DNA from: an uncultured Prevotella sp.
Lineage (GTDB): Bacteria; Bacteroidota; Bacteroidia; Bacteroidales; Bacteroidaceae
Length of the DNA stretch: 64,000 bases
Reading direction: 5' to 3'
Assembly: GCA_944320235.1 (NCBI GenBank)
Contig: CALUGQ010000032.1
Coordinates: 1 to 64,000 of the forward strand
The translations under genes were made by a program, and so were the position numbers. Positions 1 through 7,871 of the stretch are shown here, one piece after another. Positions within the stretch are counted from its first letter, which is position 1; every line of letters starts with the position of its first letter. The notes below the pieces were generated by a model. That model ran no database searches. It was not told the DNA's origin and worked only from the letters and a program-made list of their open reading frames with translations.

Positions 1-65
1 AAGTAATCCAATATCTGTGTAGGCAGTACTATACTGGCCAACATGTTCAAATAATCGTTTTCCAT
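1..65 (-). CDS. Transposase N-terminal fragment, possibly ISAon1-type (partial)
   Basis: The visible part is 21 codons from ATG at 65 running off the left edge. The peptide starts MENDYLNMLASIV and continues LPTQILDYF. The LLP-x-x-ILDYF pattern near the N-terminus resembles the N-terminal region of ISAon1/ISL3-related transposases common in Bacteroidetes. A TACTTTG motif lies only a few bases upstream of the ATG, so the leader would be very short. The fragment is too short to be certain; the neighbouring sequence would settle it. Confidence 0.45.
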   Translation of the reverse strand, partial: MENDYLNMLASIVLPTQILDY

Positions 66-221
66 GCCGCAAAGTATAAGAATTAATCTTTAATCTGGTA
101 AATCCCCACCGTTTTTCTACAGGCCCATCATTACCGGTACGTGGAATCGCGTGATTCGTTTGTCACGGCGGAGAAGGATTGTAGAGTCCCAATGTCCCTA
201 CATTTCTACAGCCTCGACACC
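1..221 (-). mobile_element. Edge of an insertion sequence (partial, runs off the window)
   Basis: A transposase-like reading frame begins at position 65 on the minus strand and leaves the window at base 1. About 155 bases upstream of it are non-coding and contain short inverted motifs (TGTAG at about 180, CTACA at about 200-210). I place the outer end of the element near 221, where a GTGTCGAGGC motif (minus strand) starts, but this boundary is a guess. The other end and any target-site duplication lie outside the window. The two tRNA genes follow within 65 bases. Confidence 0.35.
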
Positions 222-283
222 TAGTCTTCACTGTTGATTCGATATTACTAATAAAAACTTATTTGTGTTTGCTTTTCAAAGTG

Positions 284-356
284 AGCGGTAAACGAGACTC
301 GAACTCGCGACCCTCGGCTTGGGAAGCCAATGCTCTACCAACTGAGCTATTACCGC
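284..356 (-). tRNA. tRNA-Gly (anticodon CCC)
   Basis: The 73-nt cloverleaf is complete. The acceptor stem is GCGGTAA/TTACCGC, the D arm is GCTCAGTTGGTAGAGC, the anticodon loop is TTCCCAA (CCC, reading GGG), and the T loop is TTCGAGT. The discriminator base is U and CCA is not encoded. It is the second gene of a two-tRNA transcript, 11 bases downstream of tRNA-Thr. Confidence 0.95.
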
Positions 357-367
357 AGTGTAAAAAG

Positions 368-440
368 AGCCGACACCCGGACTCGAACCGGGGACCTATT
401 CATTACGAATGAATTGCTCTACCAACTGAGCCATGTCGGC
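368..440 (-). tRNA. tRNA-Thr (anticodon CGT)
   Basis: The 73-nt cloverleaf has acceptor stem GCCGACA/TGTCGGC, a D arm GCTCAGTTGGTAGAGC, anticodon loop TTCGTAA (CGT, reading ACG) and a T arm CCCGG/CCGGG with loop TTCGAGT. The discriminator is U and no CCA is encoded. It is first in the Thr-Gly tRNA pair and has its own promoter about 25 bases upstream. Confidence 0.95.
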
Positions 441-465
441 GGCTTGATAAGCCTTTTTGCGAGTG

Positions 466-496
466 CAAAGGTAATGTTTTTTTTTGTTTTGGCAAA
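466..496 (-). promoter_or_regulatory. Promoter of the tRNA-Thr/tRNA-Gly pair
   Basis: On the minus strand a TTTG at 496-493 is followed after 19 bases by TACCTTTG at 473-466. This matches the Bacteroidetes primary-sigma consensus TTTG-N19/21-TAnnTTTG. Transcription would start about 10-17 bases before the tRNA-Thr 5' end. Confidence 0.7.
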
Positions 497-557
497 ATTT
501 TTCTCGATAAAGTTTTTTTGGAAAAATGATAGATTGGGAAATTGAATAAAAAAAGAG

Positions 558-3371
558 TCAATATAGTTTGTTTTTGAGGTATTTTCCTGTTATACTTTCT
601 TTGCAACCACTAATCATTTCTGGAGTTCCAGAAGCAACAATGCTACCACCGCAATCGCCACCATCTGGCCCCATGTCAATGACATAATCAGCACATTTAA
701 TAATGTCAAGGTTGTGTTCAATAATTACAACCGAATGACCTCTGTCGATAAGCGCGCTGAAAGCGTCTAGCAGTCGTTTGATATCATGAAAATGCAATCC
801 AGTTGTTGGTTCGTCAAAAAGGAACATTGTTGGCATTTGCTTCTCTTGTCCAATGTAATATGCTAATTTTACGCGTTGGTTCTCGCCCCCTGATAAAGAT
901 GAAGAATTTTGCCCAAGTTTGATGTATCCTAAACCTACATCTTCTAGTGGTTTAAGACGCTTAACAATTTGTTTTTGCCCAAATTTTCCAAAAAATTCTA
1001 TTGATTCACTTATTGTCATGTTTAATACATCGTCAATGTTTTTGCCTTCGTAGCGTACATCAAGTATGTCTTTCTTAAACCGATGGCCATGACAACTTTC
1101 GCATTCAAGTACCAAATCTGCCATGAACTGCATTTCAACTGTTATTACCCCGGCACCTTTACATTCTTCACATCTTCCACCTTCAGTGTTAAATGAAAAA
1201 TACTGTGATGTAAATCCCAACTGTTGCGCTAATGGTTGTTGAGCGAATAGTTCTCTTATGGCATCGTATGCTTTGAGGTATGTTGCAGGATTGGAACGTG
1301 TGCTTTTGCCGATTGGATTTTGATCAACAAATTCTATGCGGCTGATTGCATCCACATCTCCTGCCAATTTGTCAAAATCCCCAGGCGCATCACACGCGTC
1401 TCCAATGTGCCTCTTCAGTGCAGGATATAATATTCCTTTAATCAGTGAAGACTTGCCAGAACCACTGACTCCTGTAACTACCGTCATAACGTTCAGGGGT
1501 ATTGTTACATTGACACCTCGAAGATTATTCATTCTTGCCCCAAGGATTTTTATGCACATATTCCATTTGCGCCTTCCTTTGGGAAGCGGAATGGATTCTT
1601 TCCCTGTTATGTATTTTATTGTATGGCTTGATTGATGTTTTGTGGAACTTTCATTCCATACGTTTGCAGCATTGCCGAAATACACGATTTGCCCGCCATG
1701 GGTTCCTGCGTCAGGGCCAACATCAATGAGATAATCAGCTGCGCGTATTATTTCTTCATCATGTTCCACAACAACTACAGTGTTGCCCAATGCTTGAAGC
1801 CGCCGCAATACTTGTATGAGCTTTTCTGTATCTCTACAATGCAGGCCTATGCTAGGTTCGTCTAATATATATAATGAGCCGACAAGACTGCTGCCTAATG
1901 ATGTGGTAAGATTTATACGTTGGCTTTCACCTCCGCTTAGTGTGTTTGACTTTCTATTTAGCGTAAGATACCCAAGACCTACATCTAAAAGGAATTGCAA
2001 GCGATTATTTATTTCTGTAAGCACTCTTTTGGCAACTTCATAGTCGTGTTCATTGAGATTTAGATTTTCAAACCAATCCTTGAGATGAACAATTGGCATT
2101 TCAACCAAATCTGATATACTTCGACCGCATATTTTTACATAGTTTGCCTCTTTTTTCAATCGGGAACCGTGACAAGTCGGGCAGATGGTTTTCCCGCGGA
2201 ACCTAGACATCATTACGCGATACTGTATCTTGTATTGATTTTCTTTAACCATATTGAAAAAAGCGTCAATTGACACTTGTTCATGTATGTCTTTGCCTTG
2301 GTCAGATGGAAGTCCATGCCAAAGTTGATCCTTTTGTTCCCTTGAAAGTTTATAGTAAGGTTCAAATATAGGAAAATTGTCTTTTGCAGCTCTTCTGCAA
2401 AACTCGTTCCTCCACATTCCCATTTTTTCACCATTCCAACATATTACGCAACCATCGTAGACGCTGATGGATGAATTTGGAATGACGAGTTTTTCGTCAA
2501 TGCCGATAACGCTTCCAAAGCCCTGACAGTCTGGGCAAGCCCCAACTGGGGAGTTAAACGAGAACATATTGTCTGTTGGCTCTTCAAACGTAATGCCATC
2601 AGCTTCAAATTTTGTGGAAAAATCGTAACTAATCATTGATGGCATGAACATGATTCTACAGCAGCCGTCTCCTTCATAGAATGCTGTTTCTGCAGAGTCG
2701 GTTAATCGTGACACTGTATCTTTCGAATCATCAACAGATAGTCGGTCTATGACCAGATATATATCGTTGTTGTCTGCATTGTCTATTTCTTCTGTGTTAG
2801 CAGCTTCCTCCAACCGCAAAAATTCTCCATTGTAAAATATTCGCGCATATCCTTGTTGTACATACACTTTAAGTTGCTGGCGAATGCTTTTTTCAACAGA
2901 TTTGCGAAGTGGCGCCATTACTATGAACTTAGTGCCTTTGGCAAAATGGCTGATACAATTGACGATGTCTTCAGTAGAATGTTTCTTGACTTCCTGGCCA
3001 CTAACAGGAGAATATGTATGGCCAATCCTTGCAAATAGCAAGCGAAGATATTCGTATATTTCTGTCGATGTTCCTACGGTTGAACGCGGATTGCGGCTGT
3101 TCACTTTTTGCTCAATGGCAATTGCGGGAGGGATGCCTTTTATGAAGTCGCATTCTGGCTTGTTCATCTTGCCCAAAAACTGCCTGGCATACGATGATAG
3201 GCTTTCAATATAGCGCCGTTGGCCTTCAGCGTAGAGTGTATCAAATGCCAATGATGACTTGCCAGAGCCACTTACACCTGCAATTACAACGAATTTATTG
3301 CGTGGAATCTTTACATCAATATTTTTTAAATTGTTGACGCGCGCACCTTTAATTTCGATATAACCGTTCAT
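558..3371 (-). CDS. uvrA: UvrA-family excinuclease ATPase, Bacteroides-group paralog
   Basis: A 937-aa UvrA-type protein: a double ABC ATPase that scans DNA for lesions. Two Walker A motifs (GVSGSGKSS, near residue 33 and again near 620) and two signatures (LSGGESQR, LSGGENQR) are present. CxxC pairs are seen in the first half (CPDC, CPTC) and in the second zinc module (CEEC, CESC). The first Walker A reads GVSGSGKSSLAFDTLYAEGQ, and the neighbourhood (PPAIAIEQKVNSRNPRS) differs from canonical UvrA1 (GLSGSGKSS), so I take it as the second UvrA often annotated as the paralog of the Bacteroides group. I chose ATG 3371: the longer frame begins with TTG inside the promoter. No uvrB or uvrC is nearby. 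A T-run follows the stop at about 547. Confidence 0.9.
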   Translation of the reverse strand: MNGYIEIKGARVNNLKNIDVKIPRNKFVVIAGVSGSGKSSLAFDTLYAEGQRRYIESLSSYARQFLGKMNKPECDFIKGIPPAIAIEQKVNSRNPRSTVGTSTEIYEYLRLLFARIGHTYSPVSGQEVKKHSTEDIVNCISHFAKGTKFIVMAPLRKSVEKSIRQQLKVYVQQGYARIFYNGEFLRLEEAANTEEIDNADNNDIYLVIDRLSVDDSKDTVSRLTDSAETAFYEGDGCCRIMFMPSMISYDFSTKFEADGITFEEPTDNMFSFNSPVGACPDCQGFGSVIGIDEKLVIPNSSISVYDGCVICWNGEKMGMWRNEFCRRAAKDNFPIFEPYYKLSREQKDQLWHGLPSDQGKDIHEQVSIDAFFNMVKENQYKIQYRVMMSRFRGKTICPTCHGSRLKKEANYVKICGRSISDLVEMPIVHLKDWFENLNLNEHDYEVAKRVLTEINNRLQFLLDVGLGYLTLNRKSNTLSGGESQRINLTTSLGSSLVGSLYILDEPSIGLHCRDTEKLIQVLRRLQALGNTVVVVEHDEEIIRAADYLIDVGPDAGTHGGQIVYFGNAANVWNESSTKHQSSHTIKYITGKESIPLPKGRRKWNMCIKILGARMNNLRGVNVTIPLNVMTVVTGVSGSGKSSLIKGILYPALKRHIGDACDAPGDFDKLAGDVDAISRIEFVDQNPIGKSTRSNPATYLKAYDAIRELFAQQPLAQQLGFTSQYFSFNTEGGRCEECKGAGVITVEMQFMADLVLECESCHGHRFKKDILDVRYEGKNIDDVLNMTISESIEFFGKFGQKQIVKRLKPLEDVGLGYIKLGQNSSSLSGGENQRVKLAYYIGQEKQMPTMFLFDEPTTGLHFHDIKRLLDAFSALIDRGHSVVIIEHNLDIIKCADYVIDMGPDGGDCGGSIVASGTPEMISGCKESITGKYLKNKLY

Positions 3372-3389
3372 TCTTTTTGATTTTAAAAG

Positions 3390-3397
3390 CAAAATTA
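3390..3397 (-). promoter_or_regulatory. -7 element of the uvrA paralog
   Basis: TAATTTTG on the minus strand matches TAnnTTTG and is followed by C. It lies 19 bases before the chosen ATG at 3371 and overlaps the alternative TTG start, which argues against that start. Confidence 0.55.
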
Positions 3398-3441
3398 CTG
3401 AAAATCCATGGAATAACCGAAAAATAATTATAGATTAACGT

Positions 3442-3487
3442 TGTTTCCGATCAATGTTTCCGATCAATGAATTATCTGAATTATCTG
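3442..3487. repeat. Short tandem duplications between divergent promoters
   Basis: A 13-base unit TGTTTCCGATCAA occurs twice head to tail (3442-3454, 3455-3467). It is followed by a 9-base unit AATTATCTG twice (3470-3478, 3479-3487). They lie between the divergent uvrA-paralog and truA promoters. They could be simple slippage products. Confidence 0.7.
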
Positions 3488-3578
3488 GAATTGCCTGTGA
3501 ATTATCAATTCGCCAGCCATGTTAGTTGCTTCACGAAAAAATATGTGAAAAGATGCTTATCATTTGCTGCCATTTTGT

Positions 3579-3586
3579 TAACTTTG
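3579..3586 (+). promoter_or_regulatory. -7 element of truA
   Basis: TAACTTTG followed by C matches the TAnnTTTG consensus, 21 bases upstream of the ATG at 3608. No clear TTTG lies at the expected upstream spacing. Confidence 0.55.
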
Positions 3587-3607
3587 CATCCTAAATTATT
3601 GACAGTC

Positions 3608-4336
3608 ATGCGATATTTCATTACATTGAGTTATGATGGCAGCCGTTATCATGGATGGCAAGTTCAGCCGAATGGCAATACTGTTCAAGCTGAACTTGAA
3701 AAAGCATTGGCCGTATTGTTACGCGAACAAGTGCCTGTTGTAGGTGCAGGACGCACTGATACAGGAGTCCATGCACGCATGATGGTTGCCCATTTTGACT
3801 TTGGCAAAAAAATTGAGTGTGCCGATTTGGTGTATAAATTAAACCGTTTTCTGCCTTATGACATTGCCATTAGCAAAATAGAGCAAGTTGATGAAAGTAT
3901 GCATGCGCGTTTTAGTGCAACACTTCGCACATATCATTATTACATACATTTGCATAAGTCGCCATTTGTTCATGCATATTCGTGTGAAATACATTACAAA
4001 CTTGATTTTGGCATGATGAATGAGGCTGCTGCATTATTGCTTGAATATCAGGATTTTGGAGCATTCTGCAAAAGCAATACAGATGTTAAAACGACAATTT
4101 GCGATGTGAAAACTGCGGCATGGCACCAATTGTCACCTACTTCTTGGTATTTTGAAATTAGTGCAAACAGATTTTTGCGGAATATGGTGCGTGCCGTAGT
4201 GGGAACCCTTATTGAAGTTGGGCGCCATCGTATGGACATTGCAGATTTCAAAAAAGTCATTGAAGGGAAGAAACGTACTGCTGCAGGTGAATCCATGCCA
4301 GGTCATGCCTTGTTTTTAGAAAACATTGAATATTAA
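3608..4336 (+). CDS. truA: tRNA pseudouridine(38-40) synthase TruA
   Basis: A 242-aa protein, the usual TruA length, that converts U38-U40 of the tRNA anticodon stem to pseudouridine. The catalytic motif GAGRTDTGVHA carries the active-site Asp near residue 52. The N-terminal YFITLSYDGSRYHGWQ and the C-terminal RFLRNMVRAVVGTL segments are family hallmarks. The open frame extends 47 codons further upstream, but that part contains the promoter and lacks family similarity, so I start at ATG 3608. The EamA transporter begins 9 bases after the stop and is probably co-transcribed. Confidence 0.95.
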   Translation: MRYFITLSYDGSRYHGWQVQPNGNTVQAELEKALAVLLREQVPVVGAGRTDTGVHARMMVAHFDFGKKIECADLVYKLNRFLPYDIAISKIEQVDESMHARFSATLRTYHYYIHLHKSPFVHAYSCEIHYKLDFGMMNEAAALLLEYQDFGAFCKSNTDVKTTICDVKTAAWHQLSPTSWYFEISANRFLRNMVRAVVGTLIEVGRHRMDIADFKKVIEGKKRTAAGESMPGHALFLENIEY

Positions 4337-4345
4337 TATACGATT

Positions 4346-5263
4346 ATGTGGCTAGTTTTTGCATTTCTTTCGGCAGCATTGTTAGGTTTTTATGATGCGT
4401 TCAAAAAAGAAGCACTTACAGCCAATGCTGTATTGCCGGTATTGTTTTTCAACACACTGTTTTGCTCGCTTATATTTTTGCCCCTGATTATCCTAAGTGC
4501 TACAACTACTCTGTTGAACGATACGTTGTTTTATGTTCCTGTTGCAGGATGGGAAGTGCATAAGTATATATTGGTTAAGAGCTGCATTGTGCTTGGAAGC
4601 TGGGTCTTGGGGTACTTTGGTATGAAAAATCTACCGCTTACAATTGTCGGCCCAATTAATGCCACTCGCCCTGTCATGGTGCTGGTAGGCGCATTTTTGT
4701 TTTTCGGAGAGCGACTTAATGTGTGGCAGTGGATAGGTGTGTTTCTTGCAGTAGCTTCGTTTATTATGCTCAGTAATAGCGGAAAGAAAGAGGGCATTAA
4801 CTTCAAGACAAATAGTTGGATATGGATGATTGTTGCGGCTGCGGCATTAGGTGCTATAAGTGGACTTTACGACAAGTACCTGATGGCCCCCATTGGAGAA
4901 GGTGGCGTTGGTCTTGACCAAATGATAGTACAAAGTTGGTATAATATATATCAGTTTTTTATGATGGGCATCATGCTTATACTTTTATGGTGGCCTAATC
5001 ATAGACATACTACCCCTTTCCATTGGCATTGGAGTATAGTCTGCGTGAGTGTTTTTCTTAGCGCGGCAGACTTCGTTTATTTTTACGCATTGACAATTCC
5101 CGGGGCAATGATTAGCATCGTCTCCATGATTCGCCGTGGCAGCGTGGTTGTAAGTTTTCTGTTTGGAGCAGTTGCATTTCATGAAAAGAATCTTAAAGCA
5201 AAGGCTGCAGACCTGGTTTTGGTCTTGTTAGGAATGCTGTTCCTTTACATAGGGTCACGCTGA
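4346..5263 (+). CDS. EamA/DMT-superfamily membrane transporter
   Basis: A 305-aa, very hydrophobic protein with about ten predicted membrane spans arranged as two EamA repeats. The first opens with WLVFAFLSAALLGFYDAFKK and the second with WIWMIVAAAALGAISGLYDKY; this duplication is the signature of drug/metabolite transporters. The region GPINATRPVMVLVGAFLFFGERL is the conserved end of repeat one. It starts 9 bases after truA, so the two form an operon, though no functional link is known. The substrate cannot be told from sequence. Confidence 0.85.
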   Translation: MWLVFAFLSAALLGFYDAFKKEALTANAVLPVLFFNTLFCSLIFLPLIILSATTTLLNDTLFYVPVAGWEVHKYILVKSCIVLGSWVLGYFGMKNLPLTIVGPINATRPVMVLVGAFLFFGERLNVWQWIGVFLAVASFIMLSNSGKKEGINFKTNSWIWMIVAAAALGAISGLYDKYLMAPIGEGGVGLDQMIVQSWYNIYQFFMMGIMLILLWWPNHRHTTPFHWHWSIVCVSVFLSAADFVYFYALTIPGAMISIVSMIRRGSVVVSFLFGAVAFHEKNLKAKAADLVLVLLGMLFLYIGSR

Positions 5264-5393
5264 CGCGCAAAATGCTTTTTCACGGAAGATTGCATGAAAT
5301 CTTATGTTTTACTGTTTTAAACTATATTCTTGCGCCATTGTATAAATGTGAAATTTAATTGCATTAATGCTTGGTTGAATGGATATATTATAT

Positions 5394-5401
5394 TAACTTT
5401 A
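5394..5401 (+). promoter_or_regulatory. Possible -7 element of the nfeD/SPFH pair
   Basis: TAACTTTA is one mismatch from TAnnTTTG and sits 27 bases before the ATG at 5429. Between them lies a (TA)n stretch at about 5412-5430. This is a weak call. Confidence 0.3.
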
Positions 5402-5428
5402 CACGCAAATTGATATATATATATATAT

Positions 5429-5878
5429 ATGATTGATTATATAAGTGGAAATCCATGGGCTGCATGGCTAATCGTTGCGATAGTCTTGTTGGTGGCTGAA
5501 TTGTGCTCTGGAGGTTTCTTCATTTTGTGTTTTGCCATAGGAGCCGCATTTGCGGCTGGGAGCTCATTGATAGGCAACGTATATTTACAGTTGGTCGCAT
5601 TCCTTGTGATTTCAATTATAAGCATTTGCCTTGTGCGTCCATTTGCCTTGCGTTGCCTGCACAGGAGCAAGCCATACCGTGCTAGCAATGCCGATGCAAT
5701 ATTGGGGCGTAGTGGGGTAGTAAGCCAGGAGATTCCCTCTGGTGCTTATGGGCGTGTAGCCGTTGACGGTGACGATTGGAAAGCGTGTGCCATAGACCAT
5801 GAGATGTTGCCGGTAGGTACTGTTGTAACCATTGTCGAACGTGATAGTGTGATTGTTAAAGTGAAAAAATCAAAATAG
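5429..5878 (+). CDS. NfeD-like membrane protein
   Basis: A 149-aa protein with two or three membrane spans in residues 10-75 (WAAWLIVAIVLLVAELCSGG, then FLVISIISICLVRPF). A soluble C-terminal OB-fold-like domain follows (about 88-149; GRSGVVSQEI, VDGDDWKA, VGTVVTIV). This is the short NfeD architecture without the ClpP-like domain. NfeD proteins partner stomatin/SPFH proteins, and the next gene, 8 bases away, is exactly that. The pair is thought to organise membrane microdomains; the specific role here is inferred. Confidence 0.85.
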   Translation: MIDYISGNPWAAWLIVAIVLLVAELCSGGFFILCFAIGAAFAAGSSLIGNVYLQLVAFLVISIISICLVRPFALRCLHRSKPYRASNADAILGRSGVVSQEIPSGAYGRVAVDGDDWKACAIDHEMLPVGTVVTIVERDSVIVKVKKSK

Positions 5879-5886
5879 TATAGTTT

Positions 5887-6831
5887 ATGATTTACGTATT
5901 AGTTGGATGCATTATATGTGTCCTTGTTTTCGCCAAGATGGCTTTGGTGATAATTCCACAGTCAGAGACAAAGATAATTGAACGGTTAGGGCGCTATCAT
6001 GCGACATTACAGCCAGGTATCAACCTCATAATACCATTTGTAGACAGGGCCAAGGAAATTGTCGTGTTGGAACGGGGAAGATATTCATATTCATCGTCGA
6101 TAGACTTGCGTGAGCAGGTTTATGATTTCCCAAAGCAGAATGTAATCACAAAAGACAATGTCCAAACAGAAATTAATGCTTTGCTGTATTTTCAGATAGT
6201 AGATCCATTCAAGGCCGTATATGAAATAAACAACCTTCCAAATGCTATTGAGAAATTGACACAAACAACCTTGCGAAATATAATTGGTGAACTTGAACTT
6301 GACCAAACGCTTACCAGCCGGGATACCATCAACACAAAATTGAGAGCCGTGCTTGATGATGCCACAAACAAATGGGGCATAAAGGTAAACCGTGTAGAAC
6401 TGCAAGATATCACTCCACCGGCTAGTGTGCTCTCTGCCATGGAGAAACAGATGCAAGCCGAGCGGAATAAACGGGCGACAATCTTGACTAGCGAAGGAAA
6501 GAAAGCTTCAGATATCCTGCAGTCGGAAGGTGAAAAGTTGGCAACCATTAACCGGGCAGAGGCAGCCAAACAGGAGGCGATACTTTTTGCTGAAGGTGAA
6601 GCACAGGCCAGAATCCGCAAAGCTGAAGCAGAGGCCGTTGCCATACAGAAAATAACAGAGGCAGTTGGGAAAAGCACGAATCCTGCAAACTATTTGCTTG
6701 CACAAAAGTATATAAAAATGTTGGAAGAACTTGCCCAAGGCGAAAAGACAAAGATTGTTTATTTGCCTTATGAGGCCACAAATTTAATGGGGAGCATTGG
6801 TGGGATAAAAGACTTATTTAAGTCTGAATAA
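5887..6831 (+). CDS. SPFH/Band 7 (stomatin-like, QmcA-type) membrane protein
   Basis: A 314-aa protein. One N-terminal membrane anchor (about 1-20) is followed by the Band 7 domain (about 20-190; VIIPQSETKIIERLGRY, LQPGINLIIPFVDRA, ITKDNVQTEINALLYFQI). An Ala/Glu-rich coiled coil follows (about 190-260; repeated AEA and EGE). The C-terminus ends GGIKDLF. SPFH proteins oligomerise on membranes and often control proteases. It is the second gene of the nfeD operon, which ends at a strong terminator 28 bases downstream. Confidence 0.92.
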   Translation: MIYVLVGCIICVLVFAKMALVIIPQSETKIIERLGRYHATLQPGINLIIPFVDRAKEIVVLERGRYSYSSSIDLREQVYDFPKQNVITKDNVQTEINALLYFQIVDPFKAVYEINNLPNAIEKLTQTTLRNIIGELELDQTLTSRDTINTKLRAVLDDATNKWGIKVNRVELQDITPPASVLSAMEKQMQAERNKRATILTSEGKKASDILQSEGEKLATINRAEAAKQEAILFAEGEAQARIRKAEAEAVAIQKITEAVGKSTNPANYLLAQKYIKMLEELAQGEKTKIVYLPYEATNLMGSIGGIKDLFKSE

Positions 6832-6858
6832 ATAAGGTTAGTGAGACATTTAGCTTTA

Positions 6859-6896
6859 TGGCACTGGCGCAATAGTGGAGCCAGTGCCATTTTTTT
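6859..6896 (+). terminator. Terminator of the nfeD/SPFH operon
   Basis: A perfect 10-bp stem TGGCACTGGC (6859-6868) / GCCAGTGCCA (6880-6889) with an 11-nt loop is followed by a run of seven T. It lies 28 bases after the SPFH stop. Confidence 0.9.
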
Positions 6897-7108
6897 GTAT
6901 TTGTCTGAACCTTTTTTAAAGCCGGTCTTTTCTGGCTCAATTCCGGATTTTCTCCCTGTCCTTCATTCTCATTCGTCACACAGCCAGCTCTATGTCGCTC
7001 CCTACGGATTAAAATGCTTTCACGAAATATTCTCCGAAATGAAGTTTCTAGAGGGCTAAAAATGGTTCTTTGTGTTATATATTTGCACCATTGTTTATTC
7101 AATTGCTT

Positions 7109-7861
7109 TTATAATGAGCAGAAACGTTCAATGAGCTTTTTGCGGAATAGGCGACCGACTTTTACGTAATCAATTTTGTCGAACGGGGGATAGAACTGAC
7201 ATTTATTGTCATTGACCTCTAAAAGATAGTTTATGTTGATTACATATCTTTGGCTCACTTGGATGAATCTTTCGTCAATTCCGAGCAGGGTCTCGTTGTT
7301 TACACTGCGTTTTAGCCTGATTGGTGTCTTACGACCGGCAATGACCACCTCCCATACCCTTATTTCGTGATTGTATTGAAAAATGCCGATGTCCTTAATA
7401 TGTACAAGCCTGAAATCGACAGAGTTAGTATAGAATAATAGTTTATTGTCACTTCTTTGCTTAATAATCCCATCTAAGTCTGTTTGGGCAGAGTGTTTGT
7501 TTTGAGTATGCCGTATGCGGTTAATGATATTGTCAAGTTCTTTGTCATCGATGGGTTTAAGCAAAAAGTCAAAAGCATTGTTGCGAAATGCCGGTAGCAT
7601 ATATTGCGGGTACCCGGTATACATGACTACTTGGCAATGTTCGTTGAGTGTAACATTTATTTGCTCAAGAAACTCAACTCCCGACATATCTGGCAGTTCG
7701 ATGTCAAGGAACATTACGTCTGGGCAGACTTCGTTTGCAAGATTCAAGCCTATGTTGCCATTGGTGGCAGTTCCAACGAGCTGAATATCTTCATACTTCT
7801 TCAACTTATCTGCCAGGGTTTCTATGGCTGCTGTGCTATCATCGATGATTATGGCTTTCAT
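7109..7861 (-). CDS. LytTR-family response regulator
   Basis: A 250-aa two-domain regulator. The receiver domain (1-120) has the phospho-acceptor Asp in CPDVMFLDIELPDMSG, the switch Thr in VVMYTG and Lys in FLLKPID. A LytTR DNA-binding domain (about 145-250) follows, with FIQVSQRYVININYLLEV. It starts 10 bases after the stop of the sensor kinase and the two are surely co-transcribed. The regulated genes are not evident; LytTR regulators often act on nearby membrane or surface genes. Confidence 0.93.
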   Translation of the reverse strand: MKAIIIDDSTAAIETLADKLKKYEDIQLVGTATNGNIGLNLANEVCPDVMFLDIELPDMSGVEFLEQINVTLNEHCQVVMYTGYPQYMLPAFRNNAFDFLLKPIDDKELDNIINRIRHTQNKHSAQTDLDGIIKQRSDNKLLFYTNSVDFRLVHIKDIGIFQYNHEIRVWEVVIAGRKTPIRLKRSVNNETLLGIDERFIQVSQRYVININYLLEVNDNKCQFYPPFDKIDYVKVGRLFRKKLIERFCSL

Positions 7862-7871
7862 AAAAATGTAA

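Noticed and set aside
5412-5430. TA dinucleotide run before nfeD
   Set aside because: A phase-variable promoter spacer was considered, but the run does not lie between promoter elements, so no such claim is made.
7078-7085. TATATTTG promoter-like motif pointing into the LytTR gene from its 3' end
   Set aside because: Matches the -7 pattern but has no TTTG at proper spacing and no downstream gene; kept only as a chance match.
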